DNA from: Comamonas sp. lk
Lineage (GTDB): Bacteria; Pseudomonadota; Gammaproteobacteria; Burkholderiales; Burkholderiaceae_C
Assembly: GCA_945898105.1 (NCBI GenBank)
Contig: CAMDHL010000039.1
Coordinates: 1-12,658 of the forward strand
Reading direction: 5' to 3'
DNA length: 12,658 nt
The translations under genes were made by a program, and so were the position numbers. Shown here one piece after another: positions 1-8,626 of this stretch; the first letter of the stretch is position 1, and every line of letters starts with the position of its first letter. A model generated the notes under the pieces. It was not told the origin of the DNA, ran no database searches, and was given only the letters and a program-made list of their open reading frames with translations.

Positions 1-692
1 GGCGCTGGAATTTTGAATTCGGCTCGAATCGGACCTGCCCACGTCGCAAGTGCGCCCTGCGCGCAAGTGGCCAAACCGTTTGCATGGGCGCAAAGCATTA
101 ATGTATTTAGGAATATGCCTGTGTCCAATACAGAGAATTCGCGCAACCCCTTATGGGCAAACAAAAAGATCGCAGTTGGCGCGCCAAAAAATTCGAAATT
201 TCGCCGCATCTGTTGATTGCGAGCGCTCATATCTTTACGGCCAATCCCCAGCACTTCGTATAAGCCAGCACCTGTTGCTCTGCGCTGGGGTTGCAAGTCA
301 TCGGGATAAGGAAACTGCGTGGAAAAGTCACCGTCTGGTAAACCCCGCCTAGTGAATAACAGTCGAATTTTTCCAAATACACCGCTATTTTGAGCTGCCA
401 TACCAAGGTCAAAGAGGTTACAAAGTTCGTTGGAAAGTCTGGCGCGCACATCACCCGATGCAATGGCGATCCGATAGGGCTGGGTATTGGACCAACTCGG
501 AGACCAATTTGCATCTGCCAGGATCTTCTCTAGTAATTCGTCCGGTATCTCCTGCGGCAAAAAATCTCTCACGCTACGGCGGCTACGAATCAATTGGGAG
601 AGGATATCGGAAGAAGTTGATGAAGCGTCAATCATGTGAACATCAATAGTTTTAAAGGGTTGAACGAATGCACAAGGACGATTTAAAGCCAT
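1..692 (-). CDS. Nitroreductase-family FMN oxidoreductase, C-terminus cut off by window edge
   Basis: The open frame runs from an ATG at 692 to the left edge without a stop (230 codons seen). Residues 36-43 read RSRRSVRD, the phosphate-binding arginine/serine stretch at the start of nitroreductase-fold proteins. Residues 64-73 (SPSWSNTQPY) match the FMN-binding S-x-x-N-x-Q-P-W/Y motif. LGIGRKD (148-154), NFEFFGAP (165-172) and the helix around 190-214 with GLATCAQ are typical of the NADPH nitroreductase/4-nitrobenzoate-reductase-like branch. Members are usually somewhat longer, so roughly 20 or more residues are probably missing. Two in-frame ATGs are possible. The one at 692 has GAAGGA five bases upstream. 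The one at 635 lies nearer the conserved core but has no ribosome binding site, so I chose 692. These are FMN enzymes using NAD(P)H to reduce nitroaromatics, quinones or similar compounds; the substrate cannot be told. The gene lies 146 bp after the DUF1624 gene on the same strand. Base composition looks more AT-rich than purL or ilvD. Confidence 0.88.
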   Translation of the reverse strand, partial: MALNRPCAFVQPFKTIDVHMIDASSTSSDILSQLIRSRRSVRDFLPQEIPDELLEKILADANWSPSWSNTQPYRIAIASGDVRARLSNELCNLFDLGMAAQNSGVFGKIRLLFTRRGLPDGDFSTQFPYPDDLQPQRRATGAGLYEVLGIGRKDMSARNQQMRRNFEFFGAPTAIFLFAHKGLREFSVLDTGIFLNTLMLCAHANGLATCAQGALATWAGPIRAEFKIPA

Positions 693-812
693 CCCAATCC
701 TTCACGCTACGAGGCTTGGCCTGCTCCCAAAAGTATCCCATTTGATTGATGCAAGGGCAGATAACCAGAAAAACGCAAGGCAATTAAGCACATGCGAAAA
801 CTCAAAACATGC

Positions 813-832
813 TTTGATGACCGACCATCAAA
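813..832. other. Small hairpin just after the DUF1624 gene
   Basis: TTTGATG (813-819) and CATCAAA (826-832) form a perfect 7-bp stem around a 6-base loop. It lies immediately downstream of the DUF1624 stop codon, in the 693-838 gap before the nitroreductase gene. The stem is AT-rich and has no following T-run in the leftward direction, so it is not a convincing terminator. Apart from this and the GAAGGA ribosome binding site near 700, I see nothing definite in the gap. Confidence 0.25.
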
Positions 833-838
833 AAGCCC

Positions 839-1573
839 CTAAACCCGCTGCCACAACCACAATGCCCCCAGCATCACCGGCTGGTGCAGCATGTAATAGC
901 TCAGGCTCCAGCGGCCCAAAAAGGCCAGAGGGCGCAGCGCGGGGATATCGGCTTGATGCAGTGCATGTGCGGCATGTCGGTTTAAAACCCATTGCATGGC
1001 CGCAATCCCCCATAGCATCACGCCCAGCCATGGGACTAATGGAACGTAGTCTTCAGTAATCGGCTTGATGCTGATTAGGCCCAGCCAGTTGAGAGGCTTG
1101 TCGTTCAGCGCACTGTCCCACCAACCTTCGGTGATGGCCCAGGGCGCTATCCAATTAAGCGCTATCAATAGCAGGCCAGCGGCCCATAACCATCGCCCGC
1201 GCGGGCCAACAATGCGGCTGATCAACAGCATCACGGCCATACCGTGCAGCACACCAAAATAGATAAAGCTGCGCGGAAACATGATGTAGGAGCTAATGGT
1301 CACCAGCAAAGCGCAACCCGCAATTTGTAGCCAGCGTTTGCTAAAGCGCTGCCAAGTCTGCGCCTGCGCCATGGCAATAGCTTGCCCGGCACCAGCACAA
1401 AGCAAAAACAGGCTCAGGATGCAACTGCGTTGCGCCGTCCAGACCGGGTCTTGGTAAAAATTAGCTTGGAGCAAACCGGCGTTCGCCAGGTCAAAGCAAA
1501 AATGAAAACCAGTCATCCAGACCATGGCAAAGCCGCGTAACGCGTCTACCCACTGATATCGTGCAGTGAGCAT
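839..1573 (-). CDS. DUF1624 membrane protein (heparan-alpha-glucosaminide N-acetyltransferase-like)
   Basis: A 244-residue polytopic inner-membrane protein. Hallmarks of the DUF1624 family, which is distantly related to lysosomal heparan-alpha-glucosaminide N-acetyltransferase, are visible. They are RYQWVDALRGFAM in the first 17 residues followed by MTGFHFCFDL (20-29), YFGVLHGMAVMLL (105-117), YVPLVPWLGVMLWG (176-189) and a C-terminal LSYYMLHQPV (224-233). About seven hydrophobic segments alternate with short polar loops. The start is uncertain. The ATG at 1573 fits the usual short N-terminus and has AAGG nine bases upstream; an upstream in-frame GTG at 1600 would add nine residues but has no evident ribosome binding site. 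The family is thought to move acyl groups across or at the membrane, but the bacterial substrate is unknown and I assign none. It lies about 147 bp downstream of purL on the same strand. The reverse frame under this gene is a shadow. Confidence 0.85.
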   Translation of the reverse strand: MLTARYQWVDALRGFAMVWMTGFHFCFDLANAGLLQANFYQDPVWTAQRSCILSLFLLCAGAGQAIAMAQAQTWQRFSKRWLQIAGCALLVTISSYIMFPRSFIYFGVLHGMAVMLLISRIVGPRGRWLWAAGLLLIALNWIAPWAITEGWWDSALNDKPLNWLGLISIKPITEDYVPLVPWLGVMLWGIAAMQWVLNRHAAHALHQADIPALRPLAFLGRWSLSYYMLHQPVMLGALWLWQRV

Positions 1574-1673
1574 TGCGCTATGCCTTATCCATGCGCGCAC
1601 TGGGCGCAGATTGCTGCGGGTGGACGCGCCAGTGATTCAAACTCGCGGCTAACAAAAAGCGACTAGCCTGGCA

Positions 1674-1689
1674 GCGCGCTCCTGCGCGC
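1674..1689. other. GC-rich hairpin after purL
   Basis: GCGCGC (1674-1679) and GCGCGC (1684-1689) flank a four-base loop in the gap between the purL stop and the DUF1624 gene. Leftward (the direction of purL transcription) a run of five T lies about 15-20 bases beyond the stem, too far for a textbook Rho-independent terminator. It could be a weak terminator or processing stem. GCGCGC is common in GC-rich DNA, so chance is a real possibility. The rest of the 1574-1720 gap shows nothing I can name. Confidence 0.25.
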
Positions 1690-1720
1690 CAAAGATTGGC
1701 CGACATACTTGGTTGAAAGT

Positions 1721-4700
1721 TCAGCCCAGCCATTGACGCGCGTTGTGCCACAAGTGCATCCAGGGGCTGCGCGCGCTAATGTCCAGGGATGTCCAGCTGC
1801 TCTGGACATTACGGAACACGCGCTCGGGGTGCGGCATCATGGCGGTAAAACGACCGTCCGCCGTCGTGACCGCGGTCAAGCCCGCAGGACTGCCATTGGG
1901 GTTGAAAGGATAAGCTTCAGTCGCATGCCCGGCGTTATCGACAAAGCGCATAGCGCGCAGTACTTTGCCGGCATCACCACGCTGGGTAAAGTTGGCGAAG
2001 CCTTCGCCGTGGGCAACGGCAATGGGCAGACGCGCACCGGCCATGCCATTGAAGAACAGCGAAGGCGAATCCAGCACTTCTACCACGGATAGGCGCGCTT
2101 CAAAACGCTCACTCTGGTTGGTGGTAAATCGGGGCCAATGGGAGGCGCCGGGAATGATGTCCGCCAGCTCGGCAAACATCTGGCATCCATTACACACGCC
2201 CAACCCAAAGGTGTCAGACCTGGCAAAAAATGCGCTGAACTGATCTGCCAGTAGCGTATTAAAAGTAATCGACCGCGCCCAGCCAATGCCAGCGCCGAGT
2301 GTGTCGCCGTAGCTAAAGCCACCGCAGGCTACCAGCCCCGCAAAATCGCGCAAATCGGCGCGACCTGCTTGCAAGTCGCTCATGTGCACATCAAAGGCCT
2401 CGAAGCCAGCTTCCGTAAAGGCATAGGCCATCTCGATGTGCGAATTGACGCCCTGTTCGCGCAGTACGGCCACGCGGGGTTTGCGCAATAGCAAGGCGGG
2501 CGCCGCGGGCGCGGGCTCAGGGGACAGCCCCGACGGCAAAACCACATGCATGCCGGGATCGCTTTGTGCGCCAAAGGCGGCGTGTTCCGCGTCCGCACAA
2601 ACCGGGTTGTCGCGCAGGCGGCAAATTTTCCAACTCACGCTGTCCCAGACCTGGGCCAGATCGTGCAAGGGTGCGCCAAATACTGCCTTGGCATCACGCC
2701 AGATTTCTAGGGCAGGTGCATCACCGCCCTTGGCCGGGCGCGTCTTGCCGATTACATGACTATGCGCCGACAAACCATGCGTCCGCAACACAGCCATCAC
2801 CGCATCGCGGTCCGCAGCGCGCACTTGCAAGACCACACCCAACTCTTCGTTGAATAGCGCTTTGAGCGTCAACTCTTCGCGGCGTGCGCCGACCTGATTT
2901 GCCCAATTTTTACTATCGCCGACGTCCATGCGACTGTCGGATACGCCATCGCCTTCCAGCACTAACATGTCCACATTCAGCGCAACGCCCACGCGACCGG
3001 CAAAGGCCATTTCAGCCACGGCGGCGAACAGGCCGCCATCGCTGCGGTCGTGGTAAGCCAGAATTTTCTTCTCTGCGCGCAGGGCGTTTACGGCCTGGAC
3101 CAGGGCGACGAGATCTTGCGCTTGGTCGAGGTCCGGCACCTGGTGGCCCATTTGCGCCAGCGTCTGAGCTAGGATGCCAGCGCCCATGCGGTTTTTGCCG
3201 CGTCCCAGATCGATCAGTACCAGCAGCGCATCGTCCACGGGCTGCAATTGCGGGGTCAGCGTAGGCCGAACGTCGGCGATGCTAGCAAAGGCCGAAACAA
3301 TCAGTGAAACCGGCGAGCTGACTTTTTTCGCGCTGCCATCTTCGTCCCTCCACTGGGTGCGCATAGAAAGCGAATCTTTGCCCACAGGAATTGATATTCC
3401 TAAAGCCGGACAAAGTTCCATGCCAACGGCCTGTACCGTGGCATAGAGTGCTGCATCTTCACCGGCCTCGCCGCAGGCGGCCATCCAGTTGGCTGATAGT
3501 TTGACGCGCGACAGTTCCATGGGCGCGGCCAGTAAATTGGTAATCGCCTCGGCGATTGCCATACGGCCCGACGCAGGCGCATCGATCACCGCCAGCGGTG
3601 TGCGCTCGCCCATAGACATGGCTTCGCCGGCAAACCCTTTGAAGTCGGCCAGCGTCACCGCGCAATCGGCAACCGGGACCTGCCACGGCCCAACCATCTG
3701 ATCGCGATGGCTGAGACCCCCTACCGTGCGGTCGCCAATCGTTACCAAAAAGCGCTTGGACGCAACCGTAGGGTGCGAAAGCACCGCCGTCACCGCGCTT
3801 TGCAAAGTCACAGCGCTCAAGTCCAACGGCGCAAAGTCGCGGCGCACAGTTTGCACGTCGCGATGCATTTTGGGGGGCTTGCCCAGCAGCACGTCCATTG
3901 GCATGTCCACTGGTGATGGCGCACCTTCGTCGGCCACCACCAGCTGACGATCTTCAGTGGCGACGCCCACGACCGCAAACGGGCAGCGCTCGCGCTCGCA
4001 CAACGCGGTGAAAAGGGGCAAGGCAGCGCCAGCAATCGCCAGCACATAGCGCTCCTGGCTTTCGTTGCACCAGATCTCTTTGGGGGCCATGCCCGACTCT
4101 TCCAGCGGCACAGCGCGCAAGTCAAAGCGTGCACCCCGACCAGCATCATTGCTGATCTCTGGGAAGGCATTGGACAGGCCTCCCGCGCCCACATCGTGGA
4201 TCGCCAAAATCGGGTTGGCATCGGCGCCCATCAGCCAGCATTGGTTGATTACCTCTTGCGCGCGCCGCTGGATTTCGGGGTTGCCGCGTTGCACCGAATC
4301 AAAATCAAGTTCTGCCGCATTGGCGCCCGTCGCCATCGAACTGGCGGCACTGCCGCCCATGCCAATACGCATCCCGGGTCCGCCCAGCTGCACCAGCAAA
4401 CTGCCGGCGGGGAACAACTTCTTATGCGTTTGCGCCGCGTCGATCACGCCCAACCCACCGGCAATCATGATGGGCTTGTGGTAACCGCGCTGCACGACGT
4501 CTTGCGTACTGCGGGCGCTTTGTTCGAATTCGCGAAAGTAGCCCAGCAAATTGGGTCGGCCAAATTCGTTGTTAAACGCGGCCCCGCCCAGCGGCCCTTC
4601 GATCATGATTTGCAAAGGGCTGGCGATGTGCGCCGGTTTGCCATAGCCGCCCTGCCCGTCCCAGCGCAAGGTGGACACGGTAAACCCGGTCAGCCCGGCT

Positions 4701-5731
4701 TTAGGCTTGGAGCCGCGCCCGGTCGCGCCCTCGTCGCGGATCTCGCCGCCCGCGCCGGTGGAGGCACCGGGGAATGGAGAAATCGCAGTCGGGTGATTGT
4801 GCGTTTCCACCTTCATCAAGATATGTTGCAGGGCCTCGGTTTTGATGTAGTCCGGCGACTGCTGCGCACTATGGGTCGGCGCAGGCCGGGGCGCAAAACG
4901 CTCTATGGCGGCACCTTCCATCACGGAGGCATTGTCCGAATACGCCACCAGCATATGCTGCGGATGGGTTTTGTGGGTATGGCGAATCATGCCGAACATG
5001 CTGATTGTCTGCGCCACGCCATCGATGCTGAAATCGGCATTAAATATTTTGTGGCGGCAGTGTTCGCTATTGGCCTGCGCGAACATCATGAGTTCCACGT
5101 CAGTGGGGTTGCGCTGCAAGCGGGTAAACGCCTGGTGCAGGTAGTCGATCTCGTCCTGGGCCAAAGCCAGCCCGAATTGCACATTGGCCCGCTCCAGCGC
5201 GGGACGACCGCCGCCAAGCACATCGCAGTAATCCATCGGCGTAGCCGGCAAGGCCTGAAACAAGCGGGCGACTTGCTCACGCTCGCGCCATACGCTTTCG
5301 GTCATCCGGTCATGCAAGCAAGCGGCGACCGCCTGTACTTGTGCCTCGTTCAGCGTGCCAGATTGACCGAGCCATGATCTAACGTGCAAGCGGTATTCGA
5401 CCGCACGCTCGATACGGCGCACTGCAAAACCGCAGTTGTGGGCGATGTCTGTGGCCTTGGATGCCCAAGGTGACAAAGTACCCAAGCGGGGGGAAACCAG
5501 CAATACCTCGCCGCCTTGCTGCTTGGAGGCAGGTTCTCCATAGGTAAGCAAGGCGCCAAGGCGATCTTGTAAACCGTGTTCGGGCGCGCCGTCCGACGCG
5601 ACCCAATGGACATAACGGGCGCTGAGCGCACTGATTTTGTCGTTAACTAGCTGTAATTGCGCCAGTAACTGCTGGCTGCGGAAAGGGCTGAGGGCGTTGC
5701 CGCCTTCGAATGTGCTGATATGGAGCGTCAC
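1721..5731 (-). CDS. purL: Phosphoribosylformylglycinamidine synthase, large single-chain type
   Basis: Catalyses the fourth step of de novo purine synthesis in the cytoplasm: FGAR + glutamine + ATP to FGAM + glutamate + ADP + phosphate. From the GTG at 5731 the protein has 1336 residues, as expected for the fused proteobacterial form (E. coli about 1295). Domains in order: an N-terminal PurS-like part beginning [17 protein letters not shown]; a linker with [13 protein letters not shown] (about 219-231); the ATP/metal-binding synthase half with [10 protein letters not shown] (307-316) and [15 protein letters not shown] (326-340); the second AIRS-like half; and a C-terminal class I glutaminase. 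The glutaminase shows ACGGFSYGD, the nucleophile in GVCNGCQM (Cys1180) and the MPHPE ending of its triad (His1301, Glu1303). All expected residues are present, with no frameshift. The start is ambiguous: an in-frame ATG at 5776 would add 15 residues ([15 protein letters not shown]) that do not resemble the family, and a TAAAAT box lies between the two starts. I favour the GTG. Long open frames on the opposite strand here are shadows. Confidence 0.98.
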   Translation of the reverse strand: MTLHISTFEGGNALSPFRSQQLLAQLQLVNDKISALSARYVHWVASDGAPEHGLQDRLGALLTYGEPASKQQGGEVLLVSPRLGTLSPWASKATDIAHNCGFAVRRIERAVEYRLHVRSWLGQSGTLNEAQVQAVAACLHDRMTESVWREREQVARLFQALPATPMDYCDVLGGGRPALERANVQFGLALAQDEIDYLHQAFTRLQRNPTDVELMMFAQANSEHCRHKIFNADFSIDGVAQTISMFGMIRHTHKTHPQHMLVAYSDNASVMEGAAIERFAPRPAPTHSAQQSPDYIKTEALQHILMKVETHNHPTAISPFPGASTGAGGEIRDEGATGRGSKPKAGLTGFTVSTLRWDGQGGYGKPAHIASPLQIMIEGPLGGAAFNNEFGRPNLLGYFREFEQSARSTQDVVQRGYHKPIMIAGGLGVIDAAQTHKKLFPAGSLLVQLGGPGMRIGMGGSAASSMATGANAAELDFDSVQRGNPEIQRRAQEVINQCWLMGADANPILAIHDVGAGGLSNAFPEISNDAGRGARFDLRAVPLEESGMAPKEIWCNESQERYVLAIAGAALPLFTALCERERCPFAVVGVATEDRQLVVADEGAPSPVDMPMDVLLGKPPKMHRDVQTVRRDFAPLDLSAVTLQSAVTAVLSHPTVASKRFLVTIGDRTVGGLSHRDQMVGPWQVPVADCAVTLADFKGFAGEAMSMGERTPLAVIDAPASGRMAIAEAITNLLAAPMELSRVKLSANWMAACGEAGEDAALYATVQAVGMELCPALGISIPVGKDSLSMRTQWRDEDGSAKKVSSPVSLIVSAFASIADVRPTLTPQLQPVDDALLVLIDLGRGKNRMGAGILAQTLAQMGHQVPDLDQAQDLVALVQAVNALRAEKKILAYHDRSDGGLFAAVAEMAFAGRVGVALNVDMLVLEGDGVSDSRMDVGDSKNWANQVGARREELTLKALFNEELGVVLQVRAADRDAVMAVLRTHGLSAHSHVIGKTRPAKGGDAPALEIWRDAKAVFGAPLHDLAQVWDSVSWKICRLRDNPVCADAEHAAFGAQSDPGMHVVLPSGLSPEPAPAAPALLLRKPRVAVLREQGVNSHIEMAYAFTEAGFEAFDVHMSDLQAGRADLRDFAGLVACGGFSYGDTLGAGIGWARSITFNTLLADQFSAFFARSDTFGLGVCNGCQMFAELADIIPGASHWPRFTTNQSERFEARLSVVEVLDSPSLFFNGMAGARLPIAVAHGEGFANFTQRGDAGKVLRAMRFVDNAGHATEAYPFNPNGSPAGLTAVTTADGRFTAMMPHPERVFRNVQSSWTSLDISARSPWMHLWHNARQWLG

Positions 5732-5760
5732 GGTGCAAGGCCGGCTGGAGGGAATCGTCA

Positions 5761-5766
5761 ATTTTA
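5761..5766 (-). promoter_or_regulatory. Possible -10 box for purL
   Basis: Read leftward, TAAAAT lies 29 bases before the GTG start at 5731, so transcription could begin near 5754 and give a leader of about 20 bases. No convincing -35 hexamer is visible 16-18 bases upstream. If real, it would exclude the ATG at 5776 as the translation start. Confidence 0.3.
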
Positions 5767-5863
5767 ACGGGGCCATGTACCCGGACCCCGCTGAGGAACA
5801 ACCTAAAAAATGCCGCGCGGCAGTTGCTCCCTGCCTATTTCATGTAGCCCAGTATTCGGCCCC

Positions 5864-5869
5864 TACAAT
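5864..5869 (+). promoter_or_regulatory. Possible -10 box for the C13 lipoprotein gene
   Basis: TACAAT, one mismatch from the sigma-70 -10 consensus, stands 38 bases upstream of the GTG start at 5908, which would give a leader of about 30 bases. The -35 is weak; TTCATG at 5839-5844 would need a 19-base spacer. The call rests on the -10 and its position in a divergent intergenic region. Confidence 0.35.
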
Positions 5870-5907
5870 CTTTTGCAACATAAAAGTTCAATTCAGGGGG
5901 AACAGGC

Positions 5908-6780
5908 GTGCGAAATTACAGTTTTTCAGCCGCTTGCGCCAAGCTTTTTTTTGCGCTGACGTCAGCACTGTTGCTTAGTGCCTGCGCAACCACCCCCGTC
6001 CGACAAATCGGTTTGCCTGCCCCACCACCGGCCTTGGGGCTGCAAGCGCAGTTGGACCAGGCCGAAGCGGCGCTTGCAAAAACCAAGGGCTCCGAGCGCA
6101 CACTGGTATTCGTGGGCGCCGCACTGCACTCGCAATCCACAGCTTTTGAAAGCGATGTTTTGGCAATGCAAAAACGCTTGTCAGGTTTTGGCATGCCTAT
6201 GCAAAGTCTTATTTTGAGCAACCCGCCAGCGGGCCAGCCTGCCCGCTTTCCAATGGCCACGCAGCAGAACCTAAGCGAAGTTTTTTCCCGCGTGGGTGCT
6301 TGGTCCGACAAATACCCCCTCACCGTCGTCGTGCTAGTCAGCACCCACGGACATGTGGACCGCTTGGCTATCGAGATCGCAGGCCAGGCCTATGCGCCAA
6401 TTCGTTCCTCAGTGATGGATGCGTGGCTGCGTCGTATCAACCCGGCTTCGCCCACCGCCGTACTTTTGTCGGCTTGCCATTCGGGATCGTTTGTACCGGC
6501 GCTGGGCGATGGCTACCGGGTGCTGCTTACGGCTAGCGCTGCCGACCGCAGTTCTTTCGGATGCAGTCCGAAATCAACCAACACCTGGTTCATTGAAAGC
6601 CTGCTGGAGCAAGGCTTAAGGCCTGAACTTAGTTGGGGGGAATCCTTTAAGCGTACCGCCAGGCGCGTGGATGCCAAAGAGAAAGAAATGCAATTCGTCC
6701 CCTCAATGCCCCAGGCCAGCATTCCGGGGGCATGGGCCGAGACTCCGCTGGGCGACTGGTTGCGCGGCCCTAAGCCCTAG
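5908..6780 (+). CDS. Lipoprotein with C13 (legumain-like) cysteine-peptidase domain
   Basis: A 290-residue protein beginning with GTG, preceded by AGGGGG at good spacing. Residues 1-25 form a signal peptide with a lipobox, LLSAC, so Cys26 is probably lipidated and the mature protein membrane-anchored in the envelope. A Pro/Ala-rich stretch (30-45) links to a caspase-like alpha/beta core. That core contains a beta strand ending in LVSTHGH (His147, with His149 also present) and a second strand ending in VLLSACHSG (Cys190), the His-Cys dyad of clan CD peptidases. It continues with YRVLLTASAADRSSFGC (203-219), a stretch I associate with bacterial peptidase family C13. The C13 family includes legumain and the GPI-transamidase subunit GPI8, which cut or transfer after asparagine or other residues. 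The bacterial substrates are unknown, and activity here is inferred. The gene is divergent from purL and 63 bp before ilvD; neither neighbour suggests a partner. Confidence 0.85.
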   Translation: MRNYSFSAACAKLFFALTSALLLSACATTPVRQIGLPAPPPALGLQAQLDQAEAALAKTKGSERTLVFVGAALHSQSTAFESDVLAMQKRLSGFGMPMQSLILSNPPAGQPARFPMATQQNLSEVFSRVGAWSDKYPLTVVVLVSTHGHVDRLAIEIAGQAYAPIRSSVMDAWLRRINPASPTAVLLSACHSGSFVPALGDGYRVLLTASAADRSSFGCSPKSTNTWFIESLLEQGLRPELSWGESFKRTARRVDAKEKEMQFVPSMPQASIPGAWAETPLGDWLRGPKP

Positions 6781-6801
6781 CCCTGGCGCCGCTGGCAGGG
6801 C
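6780..6801 (+). terminator. Possible hairpin at the end of the C13 lipoprotein gene
   Basis: GCCCTG (6780-6785) pairs with CAGGGC (6796-6801) across a 10-base loop, starting at the last base of the stop codon. A run of five T comes only about 17 bases later, so it is not a canonical intrinsic terminator. A competing stem, GCCGC (6788-6792) with GCGGC (6800-6804), is also possible. Confidence 0.25.
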
Positions 6802-6807
6802 GGCAAG

Positions 6808-6813
6808 TAAACT
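6808..6813 (+). promoter_or_regulatory. Possible -10 box for ilvD
   Basis: TAAACT lies 31 bases before the ilvD ATG in the 63-bp gap after the C13 lipoprotein gene. No good -35 hexamer is visible, and the ilvD start has no clear Shine-Dalgarno sequence. Co-transcription from the upstream gene is the alternative. I see no leader peptide rich in branched-chain residues that would indicate attenuation. Confidence 0.25.
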
Positions 6814-6843
6814 GCGGTTTTTCAACGCTTTGCCAAACGCGCC

Positions 6844-8547
6844 ATGACCGATAAATCCATTCCCATCCTGCCCATCAACCGCCGCAGCGCCAATATCACC
6901 GAAGGCAAATCGCGCGCGCCCAACCGGTCCATGTACTACGCCATGGGCTATGAGGAAACCGACTTCAAGAAACCCATGGTCGGCGTCGCCAACGGGCACA
7001 GCACCATAACCCCGTGCAACAGCGGCCTGCAAAAACTGGCCGATGCTGCCATCGCCGGTATCGAAGAAGCCGGTGGCAATGCGCAGGTGTTTGGCACCCC
7101 AACTATTTCAGACGGTATGGCCATGGGCACCGAGGGCATGAAATACTCCTTGGTCAGCCGCGAAGTGATTTCCGATTGCATCGAAACCTGCGTGCAAGGC
7201 CAGTGGATGGACGGCGTGGTGGTTATCGGCGGTTGCGACAAAAATATGCCTGGCGGCTTGATGGGCATGCTGCGCGCAAACGTCCCAGCGATTTATGTTT
7301 ATGGCGGAACCATTTTGCCGGGCTCCTACAAAGGTCAAGACCTCAACATCGTCAGCGTGTTTGAAGCGGTCGGCCAGAATGCAGCGGGCAATTTGAGTGA
7401 CTTTGACCTGCACGAAATAGAGCAGCGCGCCATTCCCGGTCCCGGTTCCTGCGGTGGTATGTACACCGCCAACACGATGTCCAGCGCCTTCGAGGCACTC
7501 GGCATCTCGCTGATTTATTCCAGCACCATGGCCAATCCGCACGACGAAAAGCTCAACTCCGCTAAAGCCTCGGCCCAGGTACTGATCGAAGCAATCAAGA
7601 AAGACATTAAGCCACGCGATATCGTGACGCGTAAATCCATAGAAAACGCGGTCGCGGTCATCATGGCTACCGGCGGCTCAACCAATGCAGTGTTGCACTT
7701 TTTGGCGATCGCGCATGCAGCAGATGTGGAGTGGACGATTGAGGACTTTGAACGTGTGCGCGTTAAAACGCCGGTCTTGTGCGACCTCAAACCTAGCGGC
7801 AAATACCTGGCCGTGGACCTGCACCGCGCAGGCGGTATTCCCCAGGTCATGAAGACCTTGCTAGTGGCTGGTTTACTCCACGGTGACTGCCTGACGATTA
7901 CCGGCCAGACGATTGCCGAGGTGCTCATAGATATTCCCGACGCACCCCGCACCGACCAGGACGTCATCCGTCCGATCAGCAACCCGATGTACGCCCAAGG
8001 CCATCTGGCGATCCTGAAAGGTAACCTGTCTCCCGAAGGCTGCGTGGCCAAGATCACCGGTCTGAAAAAACCCGTGATGACCGGCCCGGCCCGCGTGTTT
8101 GACGATGAGCAATCCGCACTTAAAGCCATTCTGGCCGGCAAAATTGTTGCTGGCGATGTGATGGTCTTGCGCTACCTTGGCCCCAAAGGCGGACCGGGCA
8201 TGCCCGAAATGCTGGCCCCCACCGGCGCGCTAATTGGCGCAGGCCTGGGCGAGAGCGTTGGCCTTATTACCGACGGCCGTTTTTCCGGCGGCACCTGGGG
8301 GATGGTCGTCGGCCATGTGGCGCCCGAAGCTGCCGTAGGCGGCACCATCGCGTTTATCCATGAGGGTGACTCGATCACCATCGACTCTCACGCATTGCTG
8401 CTGCAATTGAACGTGCCGGACGAAGAAATAGCCAAACGCCGCGCTGCCTGGACAGCCCCCGCACCGCGCTACACCCGTGGCGTGCAAGCAAAGTTCGCTT
8501 TCAATGCATCTACCGCTAGCAAAGGCGCAGTGCTGGACGACTACTAA
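6844..8547 (+). CDS. ilvD: Dihydroxy-acid dehydratase
   Basis: Dehydrates 2,3-dihydroxy-isovalerate and 2,3-dihydroxy-3-methylvalerate to the keto acids that precede valine/leucine and isoleucine, using an iron-sulfur cluster and Mg2+. The 567-residue length fits the shorter IlvD branch. The three cysteines expected to hold the cluster are all present: Cys58 in ITPCN, Cys131 in [10 protein letters not shown] and Cys203 in [14 protein letters not shown]. Lys133 in CDKN corresponds to the carbamylated, Mg-binding lysine. Ser481 in TDGRFSGGT is the expected catalytic base. The spacing of the cysteines and the position of CDKN suggest the [2Fe-2S], oxygen-tolerant type rather than the [4Fe-4S] E. 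coli type, but this is inferred. The ATG start matches the usual N-terminus, although no strong ribosome binding site precedes it. The sugar-acid dehydratases of the same superfamily are the alternative; the overall match favours IlvD. Confidence 0.97.
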   Translation: MTDKSIPILPINRRSANITEGKSRAPNRSMYYAMGYEETDFKKPMVGVANGHSTITPCNSGLQKLADAAIAGIEEAGGNAQVFGTPTISDGMAMGTEGMKYSLVSREVISDCIETCVQGQWMDGVVVIGGCDKNMPGGLMGMLRANVPAIYVYGGTILPGSYKGQDLNIVSVFEAVGQNAAGNLSDFDLHEIEQRAIPGPGSCGGMYTANTMSSAFEALGISLIYSSTMANPHDEKLNSAKASAQVLIEAIKKDIKPRDIVTRKSIENAVAVIMATGGSTNAVLHFLAIAHAADVEWTIEDFERVRVKTPVLCDLKPSGKYLAVDLHRAGGIPQVMKTLLVAGLLHGDCLTITGQTIAEVLIDIPDAPRTDQDVIRPISNPMYAQGHLAILKGNLSPEGCVAKITGLKKPVMTGPARVFDDEQSALKAILAGKIVAGDVMVLRYLGPKGGPGMPEMLAPTGALIGAGLGESVGLITDGRFSGGTWGMVVGHVAPEAAVGGTIAFIHEGDSITIDSHALLLQLNVPDEEIAKRRAAWTAPAPRYTRGVQAKFAFNASTASKGAVLDDY

Positions 8548-8591
8548 GTTTAGCCCGCCGCGGTTTGCGCTACTAACCTTCCTAGGCAATG

Positions 8592-8607
8592 TTGGGCGAT
8601 CGTCCAA
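8592..8607. repeat. Imperfect 16-bp palindrome upstream of the DUF945 gene
   Basis: TTGGGCGATCGTCCAA is symmetrical except for one G/T position on each arm. It lies 19 bases before the ATG at 8627, in the 79-bp gap after ilvD. It could be an operator or a small RNA hairpin near the translation start; nothing ties it to a known regulator. Confidence 0.3.
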
Positions 8608-8626
8608 AACCAAAAGAGTATCCACA

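Noticed and set aside
227..514. 95-codon leftward open frame within the nitroreductase gene
   Set aside because: It is in a different frame from the motif-bearing nitroreductase reading and has no family features.
4196..5377. 393-codon rightward open frame opposite purL
   Set aside because: It lies wholly inside well-supported purL on the other strand. Its translation is Arg/Gly/His-rich with no family resemblance, as expected for an antisense shadow of GC-rich coding DNA.
8477..8626. 50-residue N-terminal extension of the DUF945 protein
   Set aside because: It would overlap the end of ilvD and precede the natural membrane anchor; the extension does not look like a signal peptide.
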